The position numbers and the translations under genes are program-made. The notes beneath the pieces are model-generated. The model saw only the letters and a program-made list of their open reading frames with translations, was not told the DNA's origin and did not search any database. Positions 30,999 to 45,200 of a stretch of DNA of 64,000 nucleotides are shown here, in pieces; position 1 is the first letter of the stretch, and each line of letters opens with the position of its first letter. The stretch comes from Bombardia bombarda (Eukaryota > Ascomycota > Sordariomycetes > Sordariales > Lasiosphaeriaceae): NCBI GenBank assembly GCA_030512295.1, contig JAULSR010000001.1, positions 9,695,001 to 9,759,000 of the forward strand. The letters run 5' to 3'.

Positions 30999-33726
30999 TC
31001 AACCACGGACAGCGGCACCCAAAGCACCACCGGTGAACTGAGTGCCACCGGCCTGCCGTTGGGTGTTACCTCCTGTCCTCGCACCACCTCTGCCGCCGCG
31101 CTGGCCACCACCACGCTGGCCGCCTCTGCCGTCCTTTCTGCTGAACGCATTGGTCGATCCCTGCGTCCGCTGCTCCAGTGTGCGCTCGTTAGTCTCGATC
31201 AGGGCGCTAGCCTTGTCGGCGAGGGTGAGGGACAGGCTCTGCAGGCGGCTGAGCTCGACGCCCTTGCGGAAGATGACCGTCTCGGTGACTTGGTCAAGGG
31301 CCGCGGCGAGCTCCTCGTGGCTGATCATCTTGCTGACCACCGCCGAGACCTTGCGTGTGTCGAGCTCGAACATTGTGCTCAGGGTTGCGATAGAGAGGGT
31401 GTCGTAGAATGGAGCGTATGTGAAGAGATATGTGCGCAGACCCTCTTCTTGGATCTGCTTGGCGAGCAGGGACTTGATGTTGTCCGTGTTCGGCATGAGC
31501 TCCCAAATCTTGATGTTGTGGATGAACTCGGTGGCCTTCTTCCACTCGCCTGCGGCAAGCGCCTTGGACGCCTGCATGACATGGTCACGGGTGTTCTCAG
31601 GGGGTCCGGTGAAGATCTGCCTCTCATGGTACTCAAGCATGCGACGGTATGTCTTGCTTATTACGCGCTTCTTGACATCTGGCGACGAACCAGTTTGTGC
31701 CAGAAGAGGAATCTCGAGCAGCATGCTGCAGGTGAGGTAGACGCACTCGAGCAACTCGAGGTTGATGTGCATGTGGAAGGGCAGCTGGCGCTGCTTCTCG
31801 AGGCGCTCCTGCTCGGGGGTGACTTGGCTGTATCTTTGCATCATGACACCTTGTGCGAGGAGCTCCTTTTGGCGACCACTGCCGCAGATCTCCTGCAGGG
31901 TGTTTTGAGCATCGTAAACGAGACCCTTGCGGAAGGCGCAAAGTCCGACCTGGACCAAAGTCCGGTTGTAGAGAATCTGGCTGTTGATGTCGAAGTTGGC
32001 GATGTTCTCCTGCAAATGCGAGGTGAGTAACATGTCGCGGGCCCTGTAGTACTCGTCGTGCAGCGCCAAGAAGTAAATCTGGCACAGCATCGCCCGGGCA
32101 CGGATGATGCCATCACTGTTCTCGAACAGGTAGTTGCAAAGAACATTGATAAGATGGCTTGCATCGTTCTGCTCGGTGCGGGGTGTAATGACGGAGTTCA
32201 CGTTGCTCGGGACCTCCTTCCAGCAGTTCTCCTCGAGAATCTTGACGACTTGGGCAGGCTGGGCATGGTTAGCAGGCAGCAAGTGATAGAAATAGCGCAA
32301 TCAACATACCTTGAAGTAGACATGGTCCAGACGGCGCTGAATAATGCGGTTCAAGCTCTCTTGAGGAACCTCGAGGGAGGCGTCCTTGCGGAGCATCTCG
32401 TAGTAGAGAAGACCCTGGAAGATGATGTTGTATAGGGAACCCTCGTCAGTCAGACGCTCGATGTACTCGGACGTGTGGGGGTCGATGCTCTGAAGAGAGC
32501 GGGTAAGCTCGTCATCGAGACGCTCAATATAAGACACAATGCTGCCGGGAATCTTTAGGTACTTCTCGCCCTCGGCGATAGTCGGGGCCTTCTCATCATC
32601 ATCCCACTCCTCGGCGTTCTCGATGACAACATGATCCTTCTCGGTATCAAGGAGTCTAAGAAGAGCGGCAAGCTCTCCCTCAGCGGCCTTCCAGTGCTCT
32701 ACGGGCATGGAGGCAGCTCCGCCGGAGCCCAGGTCGAAACGGGCCGAAACCAGGGTCATCAGGACGCGGATCTTCTGGTAAGGTGTGTCGGCAACCTTGT
32801 TGAGCTTCTCCATAATCTTGATCTGCTCGAGACGGTCGGTGTTCTTCTTGCCTCGCGACTCCATAATGGAGCGGAGGTGCTTGAAGATGCTCTCGGGGGT
32901 GAACTCGAGGACGCGGCCGCCCTTGCCAACGACGGCAAAGCCGCTGTCGTCTCCCTCCTCGTCGGCGGTCGGCTCATGGAAGCGAACCTTGGGGACCTTG
33001 GGGGCGGGTGCGACCTCCTCATCCGACTCCATGAAGTCATCGCTGTTCTTCCGGAAGGCGTCGATCTGATCCTGGTAGTCCTTGTTGCCCTTCTTGATGC
33101 GCTGCTTGACGGCGTTGAGACCACGGGCGTTTGTGGCGTTCATCTTCTTGGGGGTGACCTTTTGCTTGGCGATGGTCTCGTTCATGAAGTCCTCGAGCTC
33201 GGCGACGCACTTGATGTACGGCTTGGGCGCCTTCCCACGCGCATCCTGGAGCTTTACAACCTGGCGGTTAAGCTTGTCAAGTTCTGGGGATGCATGTTAG
33301 CATGCGATATATCACTTCGACAAACGTGTGTGTCGTCGAGTCGAGTCGAGCGCAAAACAAACCATTGGCGATGGAGCCCCAGTCGCTAATCTTCTGGCCG
33401 TTCTGGATGACGGTGATTGTCGCCTCGAGCTCATCGTGCCTCTTGTCCTTGGCGCTCTTGACCTTGGTTGTGCCCTCGATCTCCTCCTCCTCGCTCTCGG
33501 AGGAGTCCTGGTCTAGCAAGAAACGCGACAGGCCCTTCTTCTGTGCGCCGGTGTCCGAGTCGCTGGACTCGTCCTCCTCGGCCTCATCATCGTCCTCCTC
33601 GGATGAGGAATCCTCAGCCTTGGCCTCCTTCTTCTCGGCCTCGTCCTCGGAGCCGGAGTACAGCTCCTCCTCGTCGGAGCTGCTCTCGGTCGAGCTGTCG
33701 TCGCCGCCGCGGAAGAAGCGAGACAT
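30999..33726 (-). CDS. NIP1: Translation initiation factor 3 subunit C
   Basis: Three exons 33726-33363, 33283-32310, 32258-30999; phases close to 865 residues. N-terminus MSRFFRGGDDSSTESSSDEEEL followed by an acidic Ser/Glu/Asp-rich stretch, which in this family binds eIF1 and eIF5. Then ELDKLNRQVVKLQDARG, RGKKNTDRLEQIKIMEKL, the ALLRLL helical repeats, and in exon 3 NVLCNYLFENSDGIIRARAMLCQIYFLALHDEYYRARDML. The PCI domain lies in the last third (YLFTYAPFYDTLSIATLSTMFELDTRKVSAVVSKMISHEELAAALD), and the tail is Arg/Gly-rich (GRGGQRGGGQRGGRGG). eIF3c is a core subunit of the 43S preinitiation complex. Length is normal (yeast 812, other fungi about 860). Confidence 0.96.
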
Positions 33727-35085
33727 GATTGCAATCGGTGGGGGCTATTGATCGATCGAAATGGAGTAATGGGGTTATTGGTGGCGTAGACGGGGAAAAT
33801 AGGGGGCGTGACGCAGGTTTGATGGTACTTGATGGTGGTGAGGAGCCCGCAGAATCTGGCGGCCAGGCTTGTGCAAAAGCGACGGAGGGGTCGATAATAA
33901 TTTTCGGTGGATGGTGGTGATTTTCTGCCAGTGTGGGGGCGATTTGGGGCTTAGCGAATTACCTGGGCGGAGCTCTGACTCAACTTGGTGCACTGGAACA
34001 TGGGCGCGCGCTGTTGTTACTGGCTGCTACTGGGTCTCCAGGGCCACTGCTACGGACCTTGAAGGCTCTACACCGTTGGTGCCTGCAATTGTCGACTGCA
34101 ATCAACGACGACTCAATCCTGGAATGGTACCTACTAGATGATGCACCTTGAATTTCGAGATACTTGTGAAGAAGTGAAGAAGTCCTAAGAGTTTGCGATG
34201 AGAATTTACTCCGGATGCGATCAAAGAAATGCCGTTTCTTTCACTTTTCAAACAGGCCATAAGCCTTCCTCCGCTCTGTCCAAGAAGTGTATTACGAGGA
34301 GATGAAAAGCAAACGTAATTCAGCCACATCCACTCCCATATTTAACCTGCCTACCTAGGTTGACGAAGTATCAAGTATCAAGTATCAACCAAGAAACGCA
34401 TTTCCTAACGGGAGTAAACCTGAATCATCACATTTCTATGATCTAGATATCATAAATAGAAGGCGATTGTGGTAGTTACCCGACGTATTTGATATGCAAG
34501 TGTAGATGCTGGACCTAGGGACTGTCCGCATAGTTAACAATACGGTAATGGCAGTAAATACCATCACGGAGGCAGGAAAAGTTATGAATACAAAGCCGCT
34601 TATTTAATCGGCACCTGTCGTTTCTCGACGGAGATGGTCAGCTGACTTACCGCGTGAGCCTGTCGCTGCATAGCATGCAGTTATAGGGGTTATAGCTCAA
34701 ACAGGGACTTGCTCTTAGCGGCTTCGACCCGGTGCGCTAGCAGGTTCGCGCGGTCCTGTCTCGTCGTCGCGCAGCGGCCACCCAAGATTTTCGGTTTTTC
34801 CCATCAGCTAAGAGCTAGTTCTGGCTTCATTAACCCACAACGACGCGACCCCTCATCGCTGTCGACTGTTGCGAGGCTGACTCCATCCCCATTTTGTTTC
34901 GAATATACGAGGAACACTCGAAAAACTGCCCTCGATTGCAGCCAAACCTCGTTCGACGAGCGCGCATCAAGCCGCCGCAAACATCAGGCGCGCGCGCTGC
35001 ACCATTCGATTGGCTACCATCTTTCCCTTTCTTCCCAGCATCAAGCTGAGCCTCATCCAAGACGACTTCGGCCGGCAATCTCGAC
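33727..35085. other. Divergent intergenic, NIP1 / PRP8 promoters
   Basis: About 1.36 kb separating two divergent housekeeping genes. It holds a small direct repeat at 34366-34386. No gene recognised; open frames near 34709-35080 read into PRP8 out of frame and look like leader. Confidence 0.5.
34366..34386 (+). repeat. Three direct copies of a 7-mer
   Basis: AAGTATC repeated three times without spacers in the NIP1/PRP8 intergenic region. May be simple slippage; no known factor site recognised. Confidence 0.7.
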
Positions 35086-38000
35086 ATGTCTTCGCTTCCA
35101 CCCCCGCCACCACCTCCCCCGGGATGGGGCCCTCCTCCGCCGCCGCCTCCCCCTCCGCCAGGGCCTCCGTCCTCTTTTCCTCCACCTCCCACCACCCCGG
35201 CTCCTCCACCGCCAGGCTACCAGCCGCCGACTAACCCTCAGGTCGCTAAGTTTGCTCAGAAGAAGAAGGAATGGCTTCGTATGCAGCGGAATCGCTTTGG
35301 CGAGAAATGGAAGGGAGGCTTCGTCGAAACCCAGAAGGCCGACATGCCACCAGAACATCTGCGCAAAATTGTTAGAGACATCGGCGACGTCTCGCAGAAG
35401 AAGTACACAAGCGACAAGCGGAGCTATCTGGGCGCCCTGAAGTTCATGCCCCACGCAGTCATGAAGCTCCTCGAGAACATGCCCATGCCGTGGGAGTCTG
35501 CGAGAGAAGTCAAGGTCCTATACCACGTCAATGGTTGCCTGACCCTTGTCAACGAGACACCCCGCGTCATCGAGCCGGTCTTCTTCGCACAATGGGCTTC
35601 TATGTGGACTGTCATGCGAAAAGAGAAGAGCGACCGCAGACTGTTCAAGCGCATGCGATTCCCGCCTTTCGACGACGAGGAGCCACCGCTGTCCTGGTCT
35701 GAGAATATCGAGGACGTGGAGCCGCTCGAACCCATTCAGATGGATCTTGATGAGGAGGAAGAGGCAGCCATCTATGAATGGTTCTATGATCACCAGCCGC
35801 TCTTGGACACGTCGCATGTGAACGGCCCAAGCTACAAGACCTGGAATTTGACCCTCCCGCAAATGGCCAACCTGTACCGTCTGAGTCGGCCGTTGGTGTC
35901 CGAGGTTGTCGATCAGAACTATTTCTACCTCTTCGAGTTGAAGAGTTTCTTGACAGCAAAGGCTCTGAACGTGGCACTACCGGGCGGGCCTCGGTTTGAG
36001 CCCCTTTACAAGGACATTGACCCCAATGACGAGGACTTTGGCGAGTTCAACGCCATGGACAGAATCATCTTCAGGAACCCCTTGCGGACAGAGTGCCGCG
36101 TTTCTTACCCCTACCTTTATAATGCACTTCCCCGAAGCGTGCAGCTTTCATGGCATTCTCACCCCAAGTCGTCTACACAAGAACTGAGGACTATAACTTA
36201 CCTGCTTTCTACTTCGACACCACAATCAACCCCATCTCCTCCCGCGCCGTTGCTCCAAAGAATCTGGCGATCAGTCACGAGGATGAGCTGTTTGGGCCAG
36301 GCAACAACGAGGAGCCCGAGGATGATACATTCGAGTTGCCTGCTGAGATTGAGCCTTTCCTCTTTGGCGAGGAGCTGTACACAGAAGATACTGCATCTGC
36401 CATTGAGCTGTGGTGGGCACCATTTCCCTTTGATCGTCGCTCCGGGAAAATGGTTCGCGCCCAGGACGTCCCTCTTGTGAAGCACTTCTATCTTGAGCAC
36501 TGCCCACCTAAGCAGCCGGTCAAGGTGCGCGTTTCGTACCAGAAGCTACTGAAGACATACGTCCTCAATGAGCTCCATAAGAAAAAGCCTAAGGCTCTCC
36601 AGAGACAGAACCTCCTCAGGACCCTGAAACAAACAAAATTCTTTCAGCAAACGACGGTTGACTGGGTTGAAGCTGGTCTCCAAGTCTGCCGTCAAGGTTT
36701 CAACATGCTCAATCTTTTGATTCACCGCAAAAATCTTACTTATCTGCATCTCGATTACAATTTCAATTTGAAACCCGTCAAGACGTTGACGACCAAGGAG
36801 CGGAAGAAGTCGAGATTTGGAAACGCTTTCCACCTCATGAGGGAGATTCTCCGTTTGACGAAGCTCATCGTAGACGCTCAAGTGCAGTATCGTCTCGGAA
36901 ACATCGACGCGTTCCAGCTTGCCGATGGCATCCTCTACGCGTTCAACCACGTTGGACAACTCACCGGCATGTACAGATACAAGTACAAGCTCATGCATCA
37001 GATCCGTTCTTGCAAGGATCTCAAGCATCTCATTTACTACCGATTCAATGCGGGCCCCGTTGGTAAAGGACCTGGTTGTGGTTTCTGGGCTCCAGCTTGG
37101 AGAGTCTGGCTTTTCTTCATGCGCGGTATCATCCCGTTGTTGGAGCGCTGGTTGGGCAATCTTCTTTCGCGTCAGTTTGAAGGCCGTCACAGCAAGGGAG
37201 TGGCAAAGACCGTCACAAAGCAGCGTGTGGAGTCGCACTTTGACCTGGAGCTCCGTGCTTCGGTTATGGCTGACTTGATGGACATGATGCCCGAGGGTAT
37301 CAAGCAAAACAAGGTCAACACGGTTCTTCAACATCTTTCTGAAGCTTGGCGATGCTGGAAGAGCAATATTCCGTGGAAAGTCCCTGGTCTGCCTGCGGCT
37401 ATTGAGAATATCATTTTGCGATATGTCAAGTCCAAGGCAGATTGGTGGATTTCGGTCGCTCATTACAATCGCGAGCGTATTCGTAGAGGCGCTACCGTCG
37501 ACAAGACCGTTGCCAAAAAGAATGTTGGCCGCCTGACCCGTTTGTGGCTGAAGGCTGAACAAGAAAGGCAACACAACCACATGAAGGATGGTCCTTACGT
37601 TTCGTCGGAGGAGGCAGTGGCGATTTACACCACCACTGTCCATTGGCTTGAGTCACGAAAGTTTTCACCCATTCCTTTCCCCAGTGTCTCTTACAAGCAC
37701 GACACCAAGATTCTCATCCTTGCTCTTGAACGCTTGCGTGAGGCATACTCTACCAAGGGTAGGCTAAACCAGAGCCAGCGTGAGGAGCTGGCCTTGATCG
37801 AGCAGGCCTATGACAGTCCGGGAACCACCTTGGAACGGATCAAGCGCTTTTTGCTTACGCAACGAGCCTTCAAGGAGGTTGGTATCGACATGAACGACAA
37901 CTACAGCACGATCAACCCTGTCTATGATATTGAGCCGATTGAGAAGATCAGCGATGCCTATCTTGATCAGTATCTGTGGTATCAGGCCGACCAGCGTCAT

Positions 38001-41000
38001 CTGTTCCCCGCCTGGATCAAGCCTTCCGACTCTGAAGTGCCGCCTCTGCTCGTATACAAGTGGGCCCAGGGCATCAACAATCTCGATAAGGTGTGGGAGA
38101 CTGCAGATGGTGAATGCAACGTCATGATTGAGACCCAGCTCTCTAAAGTATACGAGAAGATTGAGCTGACACTTCTCAACTCGCTCTTGCGTTTGATCAT
38201 GGACCATAACTTGGCAGACTACATTACAGCCAAGAACAACGTCACCTTGACCTACAAGGACATGAGCCACGTCAACAGTTACGGCATGATCCGTGGACTG
38301 CAGTTTTCGGCCTTTGTCTTCCAGTACTACGGTCTCATCCTCGACCTTCTTCTACTTGGTCCCCAACGTGCCAGCGAAATAGCAGGTCCACCACAGAGCC
38401 CGAATGACTTCCTCCAGTTCCGAGACAAAGAGACGGAGACAAGGCATCCTATCAGGCTATATACGAGATACATTGACAAGATCTGGGTCTTCTTGCGTTT
38501 TTCTGCCGATGAGTCTCGGGATCTCATCCAACGATTCCTTACGGAGCAGCCAGATCCCAACTTTGAGAATGTTATCGGGTACAAGAGCAAGAAGTGCTGG
38601 CCAAGGGACTCACGCATGCGTCTTATGAGACACGATGTGAACCTTGGAAGGGCTGTATTCTGGGACCTAAAGAACCGACTTCCGAGGTCGGTCACCACAA
38701 TCGACTGGGATGACACTTTTGCGAGTGTCTACAGCAGGGACAACCCCAACCTTTTGTTCTCTATGTGTGGCTTCGAGGTGCGCGTGCTTCCCAAGATTCG
38801 TAACCAAAACGACGAGTTCCCGGTCAAAGACAGTGTCTGGTCTTTAGTAGATAATACGACTAAGGAAAGGACCGCGCATGCATTCCTCCAGGTCACTGAG
38901 GAGGACATCCAAAAGTTCAACAACCGAATCCGTCAGATTCTTATGTCTTCGGGTTCCACGACGTTCACAAAAATTGCTAACAAGTGGAACACCGCCTTGA
39001 TCGCTCTATTTACATACTATCGCGAGGCTGCCGTCTCGACAGTGAATCTCCTGGACACTATTGTCAAGTGCGAGACCAAGATTCAGACTCGCGTCAAGAT
39101 TGGCCTGAACTCTAAGATGCCGTCTCGTTTCCCGCCTGCTGTGTTCTATACTCCCAAGGAGCTTGGTGGTTTGGGAATGATTTCGGGCTCTCACATCTTG
39201 ATCCCTACCAGTGATAAGCGCTGGTCCAAACAGACTGATCTTGGGGTAACGCATTACCGTGCGGGTATGTCTCATGACGAAGAGACGCTGATTCCTAACA
39301 TTTTTCGCTACATCATCCCATGGGAGGCCGAGTTCATCGACTCGCAGCGTGTATGGACAGAGTACTCACAGAAGCGCCTAGAAGCGAACCAGCAGAACAG
39401 GCGGCTGACGCTGGAGGACCTGGAAGACAGCTGGGATCGCGGCCTGCCCCGTATCAATACTCTGTTCCAAAAAGACCGCAGCACGCTGAGCTTTGATAAG
39501 GGCTTCCGTGCCCGCTCCGAGTTCAAGATTTACCAGCTCATGAAGAGTAATCCTTTCTGGTGGACAAGCCAGCGCCATGATGGCAAGCTGTGGAATCTGA
39601 ACGCATACAGGACCGATGTTATTCAAGCCCTGGGGGGTGTGGAAACAATTCTGGAGCATACGCTTTTCAAGGCAACGGGTTTCCCGTCGTGGGAAGGCCT
39701 TTTCTGGGAAAAGGCTTCGGGCTTCGAGGAGTCAATGAAGTTCAAGAAGTTGACCAACGCCCAAAGATCCGGTCTGAATCAAATTCCTAACCGTCGCTTT
39801 ACCCTGTGGTGGTCACCAACGATCAACAGAGCCAATGTGTATGTTGGTTTCCAAGTGCAACTAGATCTAACGGGTATCTTCTTGCACGGCAAGATTCCCA
39901 CCCTGAAGATCTCGCTCATTCAGATCTTCCGCGCCCATTTGTGGCAGAAGATTCACGAGTCGGTCGTGATGGATCTTTGCCAGGTATTCGACCAGGAACT
40001 GGAAGCTCTGAGCATCGAGTCGGTGCAAAAGGAAACCATTCATCCCAGAAAATCATACAAGATGAACAGCTCATGCGCAGATATTCAGCTCTTCGCGAGC
40101 CATAAGTGGAATGTCACGCGTCCATCCCTCCTTTTCGATACCAAGGATGTCATCGAATCGACAACAACCAACAAGTTTTGGATTGATGTGCAACTCCGCT
40201 ATGGTGATTACGACTCGCACGACATTGAAAGATATGTCCGCAGCAAGTACCTGGATTACACAACGGACAGCATGAGTTTGTACCCATCGCCGACGGGTCT
40301 CATGATTGGTATTGACTTGGCCTATAACCTTTACTCGGCCTATGGTCAGTATTTCCCTGGCCTGAAGCTCTTGGTGCAACAAGCCATGTCCAAGATCATG
40401 AAGGCAAACCCTGCTCTCTATGTCTTACGCGAACGTATTCGCAAAGGTCTGCAGCTGTATGCTTCGGAGAGCAACCAGGAGTTCTTGAATTCACAGAACT
40501 ACTCCGAGCTGTTCAGCAACCAGACTCAGCTCTTCATCGATGACACCAACGTCTATCGCGTGACGATCCACAAGACTTTCGAGGGCAATTTGACGACAAA
40601 GCCAATCAACGGCGCCATCTTCATCTTCAATCCCCGTACAGGCCAGCTTTTCCTGAAGATTATCCACACCAGCGTCTGGGCCGGACAGAAGCGTCTTGGT
40701 CAGTTGGCCAAGTGGAAGACGGCAGAAGAAGTTGCCGCGTTGATCAGATCACTTCCTGTTGAGGAGCAGCCGAAGCAGCTTATCGTGACCCGAAAGGGAT
40801 TGTTGGATCCTCTCGAAGTCAACCTTCTCGACTTCCCCAATATCTCTATCCGTGCTTCTGAGCTGCAGCTTCCCTTCCAGGCAGCCATGAAGGTCGAGAA
40901 ACTCGGTGACATGATTCTGCGTGCCACCGAGCCTCAGATGGTGTTGTTTAATCTGTACGACGAGTGGCTGAAGAGCATCTCGTCATATACAGCATTCTCC

Positions 41001-42209
41001 CGTTTGATTCTCATTCTTCGTGCCTTGCACGTCAACCAGGATAAGACGAAGCTCATTTTGCGGCCAGACAAGACTGTCATCACGCAAGATCATCACATCT
41101 GGCCCTCGCTCTCGGACGAGGACTGGATCAAGGTTGAGACGCAACTCAGAGATCTTATTCTCAATGACTACGGCAAGAAGAACAATGTTAATGTGTCGAG
41201 TTTGACCAGCAGCGAGGTTCGCGATATTATCTTGGGTATGGAGATTTCGGCGCCTTCCATGCAAAGGCAGCAGGCCGCCGAGATTGAGAAGCAGCAGCAA
41301 GAACAGGCGCAGCTCACAGCCGTCACGACAAAGACACAGAACGTCCACGGCGAGGAGATCATCGTCACGACGACGTCACAGTTTGAGCAGCAGACTTTTG
41401 CGTCCAAGACAGAGTGGCGAACTCGGGCTATTGCCACCTCTAATCTGCGCACGCGATCCAACAACATGTATGTGTCGCCTGTGGACAGCGATGTAGATGA
41501 TATTACATATGTCATACCCAAGAACATCCTTAAGCGCTTCATCACGATTGCCGATCTCCGTGTGCAGGTGGCAGGGTACCTTTACGGATCATCCCCTGCC
41601 GACAACGACCAGGTCAAGGAGATCAAGTGCATTGTCATGGTGCCGCAGATTGGTGGCTTGCGCAACGTTCAGCTCCCGCAGCAGCTGCCACAGCACGAGT
41701 TCCTCAAAGACATGGAGCCTCTTGGTATAATCCACACCATGTCTGGCAACGAGCTGCCCTATATGTCGGCCATGGACGTGACAGATCACGCCAGGCTATT
41801 GGACTCGCACCCGACGTGGGACAAGCAAAAGACCCTTACTGTTACGGTGTCGTTCACCCCCGGCAGCGTGTCCCTGTCCGCTTGGGCTCTCGCGCCGCAA
41901 GGGTACAAGTGGGGCGCGGAGAACAAGGATGTTGGCAGTGACCAGCCGCAGGGCTTCACGACGTCGATGGGAGAGAAGCGCCAACTACTGCTCAGTGAGA
42001 AATTCAGGGGCTTCTTCTTGGTGCCGGATTCGGGCAAGTGGAACTACAGCTTTATGGGCAGTGCGTTCGGAGGGCTGGAGAAGAAGCCGGTGCATGTGAA
42101 ACTGGACGCGCCTATGCCGTTCTACAGCGACCAGCACCGGCCGATTCATTTCTCGAGTTTCAATGAGCTCGAGGATATCTGGGTGGATAGGCAGGATAAT
42201 TTCGCCTAA
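35086..42209 (+). CDS. PRP8: U5 snRNP spliceosome core protein PRP8, with one apparent 1-base frameshift
   Basis: Largest and most conserved spliceosomal protein; forms the cavity around the U2/U6/U5 catalytic RNA. Starts MSSLPPPPPPPPGWG with the usual Pro-rich N-terminus; then WLRMQRNRFGEKWKGGFVE, ADMPPEHLRKIVRDIGD, FMPHAVMKLLENMPMPWE, RFPPFDDEEPPLSWSENIED. At 36165-36168 the frame must change: in frame 1 the text reads SWHSHP, in the next frame QVVYTRTEDYNLPAFYFD follows directly. One extra C in the C4 run would restore a continuous 2374-residue protein, the normal length. Downstream everything is open to TAA at 42207-42209: KKPKALQRQNLLRTLKQTKFFQ, RT-like and endonuclease-like domains, the RNase H-like domain, and the C-terminal Jab1/MPN domain (PLGIIHTMSGNELPYMSAMDV, PGSVSLSAWAL). 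No introns. Coordinates span both frames. Error or true frameshift: see findings. Confidence 0.95.
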
Positions 42210-45200
42210 GCGCGGGAAAAACACGGAGTGAAAAGATGGGATGGCGGGAGAGAAGTGTAAGGCGCTTGCTCGCTTGGTGTAGTGATAGAGATTGATTGGT
42301 GGAAGGAGGGTAAACAAATGTGCGACACTTTTATGGCAAGAGGGGGGGCGCCAAATAAACATCACTATATGTGGGCACAATTGAAGGGAACGGATCGCGG
42401 ATGGTTTTTAGCGAGGAAGCTCGAGTAACACATCAGATGACGGGCACGGGTATGCACGCTCGCTCGCTTCTCGGGAGCGCTACAGATTGTTTGATCTGCT
42501 CCCCGGGGCTCTGGTTGTTGGTTTCTGCTCTCAGGATGGGTCGGCGGGTGATTTCTTTCTACTTTACTTTTTTGGTTATGTTTTTTTCATGGCGTTACGC
42601 ACATGAAGCCGGCCCGTCTCATGTACATTTTAGCAAAAATAAAAAAAGGCCGTGGTGTATGTAACAACATGTTTGAACGTCGACATATGGATGTAACGAT
42701 TATTAGTTTTTGTGATGATCATTATGTGAAGAGTCTATCTTTGTTGCGTATGCACTGTCGATTTCGATGCACTGTCGTTCAAAGTGCGACGCATCTCGTC
42801 CCATCATATCCCATCCCATCTTTTTAGTAGGTTATTATAGCCTAACTGTATATATGTCTGTGCGTGTGCAAGCTTTCGAAGAGAAAATCTTTCTATTCGT
42901 GTTCCAAAAGTAACAAGTCTGCCCATCTGTGTGTGTGCATATGTGCGCGTGGGCGAGCATGCTCGATGTAAGTGAACGCTGCACGTCGTCGGGATGAGAG
43001 CGATCGCACACGGGAACACCGACGACATGGGACGAGTGGGGGCCAGGGGAGGTGCGGAATGGTACACAGAGGGAATAGACTTACATGGACATAGCAGGGC
43101 TTTTCGCTGTTGCAAACTTGCGGGATTATGGATGTGGTCGAGCCGTGGAGACCGAAGGGACATGGAATTGCCCAAGCGGTTCGAGCCGAGCAAATGATTG
43201 GGATGTGTGGAGAGAGTTCTTCAGAGGGCAGCGAGCAACGATACGTCAGTCAGGGCTGAATCAGCTGCTTTGTTGGATGCCGGACGCGCTGTAGACAAAC
43301 GGCGATCAATAAAGAGAGATTGCGCTTCAATGCGTTTATGCGTTGCGGCAACCTCCCGTCATCGGCGGGCCTTCTCTCACCCCTACCCTCCCCCAAACCC
43401 TGCGCGAGGGAAGCTAAGCGCGTAACTGTATTTTTTCCTCCCGCCTCCCAGGAAGCTGGGTAAGAGTCCGGGAGGTAGGTACCTTAGTTAGGTCGCCGAC
43501 CGAGGTGATATTAGAAATTGAGTTCGATGAGGCGGACTCCTCCATGGCACCATTTCATCGAGGTTGGTTGTCACCACACCCTTCCCCCCTCTTCCCCCCA
43601 CCCCCAACCGCTGACCCGACGAATGGGTTGGTACCTGAAAGGGGTGTCTGGTTTGCTGCGAGCAGGGGAATTACAGACACCCTGGCTGACCAAATGTGGG
43701 GGAGCAGTGCGACTGGGGCACTCAGTTCGGTGACAGCTTCAGGTCAGCTCTGAATATCGATAAAGCTAGGTGGGTGTCGTAGTCCGTATAGTAGCAAATA
43801 CGCCTTGCATGAGAAAAGAGAAGAGATGCGCCCATCCAACTAATTAGTAAGGGTCAATTGCGTCAATAGGGATATGGATATGCGAACACTCGGGAGCGCT
43901 GCTGGAAACGGCGATCAAAGTGGACCGAAGCAGAAGAAGCAGGGGTACGCATTAGGATAATACCGTTATATGCCGCCATCTGTTCATGATGATTTAAGAC
44001 GCGCGCCAACTTGGACTTAGCCCTGCTGGCTCTGCAAAGAGAACGGTTCCCAAAGCCAAGATTAACAATCTCGGACGAGAGGTCAAACTCGACATAGACG
44101 GAGACTTTTAGTCAAGCAGCTGGGAATGGTGATTGACATGCTCTCGCCGATTCGGGTTCCCACACATCGGGTCCAAGATCTTGAAGACGACTAGCTCGCA
44201 CCCGGGGTTCGTCCAGCCTTGCCTACCTTGTTAGGTTGTCCGGGCGGCAAGCCTTGTCCGGTGCATCCGTTTACTACGACTTCTTCGCCGGGGTAGGGGG
44301 GTTGTTGCTGTGTTGTCCTGACCCGACTCAAACGCAGATCAGGAGTCTCGGAAGCTAGACCGGACTATAATGCATTGCACCTGCCAGCCAGTACCCTGGA
44401 GAAAGGAGAAAACATGAGGAGGCAGCCTACTTGGATAGGTAGAGCGCAGACGTTGAGCTGCGCATCCATAGGTTGTGCTTATCCCGTAGTGTTTGGTGCT
44501 TCAGTGATGTTTGACTATGGAGGAATCGAGTTGTTGTATGGCGACTTTGGGTTCCATTTGCCTGCATCCTCTATGCCGGAAAGAGGTTGGTGTGGCAGAG
44601 TGCGGGATGTGGACATTGGACGACAAGCCAATATTTATGCGTGTGCGACACGAGCTTCGAACCTTCAACGCCACAGATTATTAGCATTATCCGGGGATTA
44701 AACAAAAACCGTTGTTGGACTTTTCGTCCAATCTTAATACGTACCGTGCCATCTCAGCCCTGGGGGGGGACCGCCGCCTCACCTGGGTTCTGGGTTCTGG
44801 GCTCTGGCTGGGTTGACGACACCACCTTCAGCCTCAACAAGCGCCTAACCCGCATCGCACCGTTCCTTTTTCTTCTTCCACACCTTCACTAGTGTAGTGG
44901 ACAGCGCCAGCGATAGGGGCCCCTGGTAAAGGAGACACAAGGACAAGGCGCTACGGGCATGATCGAGACCCGCTCGGCCCCTGGTGCCGTTTTGGAGGTC
45001 GTGCTTTGCTATTTTTGGCATGGAGATGACGAGCGTGAACCGGGGACGACGACGAAGGACCATCATGTGCCCTGTCCCTGACCCAGCGCAGGAATATCGA
45101 ATATTAGGTAGGCTCTGTGCTGCAAATGCAATCTCTTGCTCAGCTGTTCGTGCATTGGGTGGGTCTATGGAAAGAGGAATGGAAAGATGGAAACTTTAGA

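Noticed and set aside
31059..32030. 323-codon frame antisense to NIP1
   Set aside because: Shadow of strongly biased codons in a conserved gene; no independent evidence.
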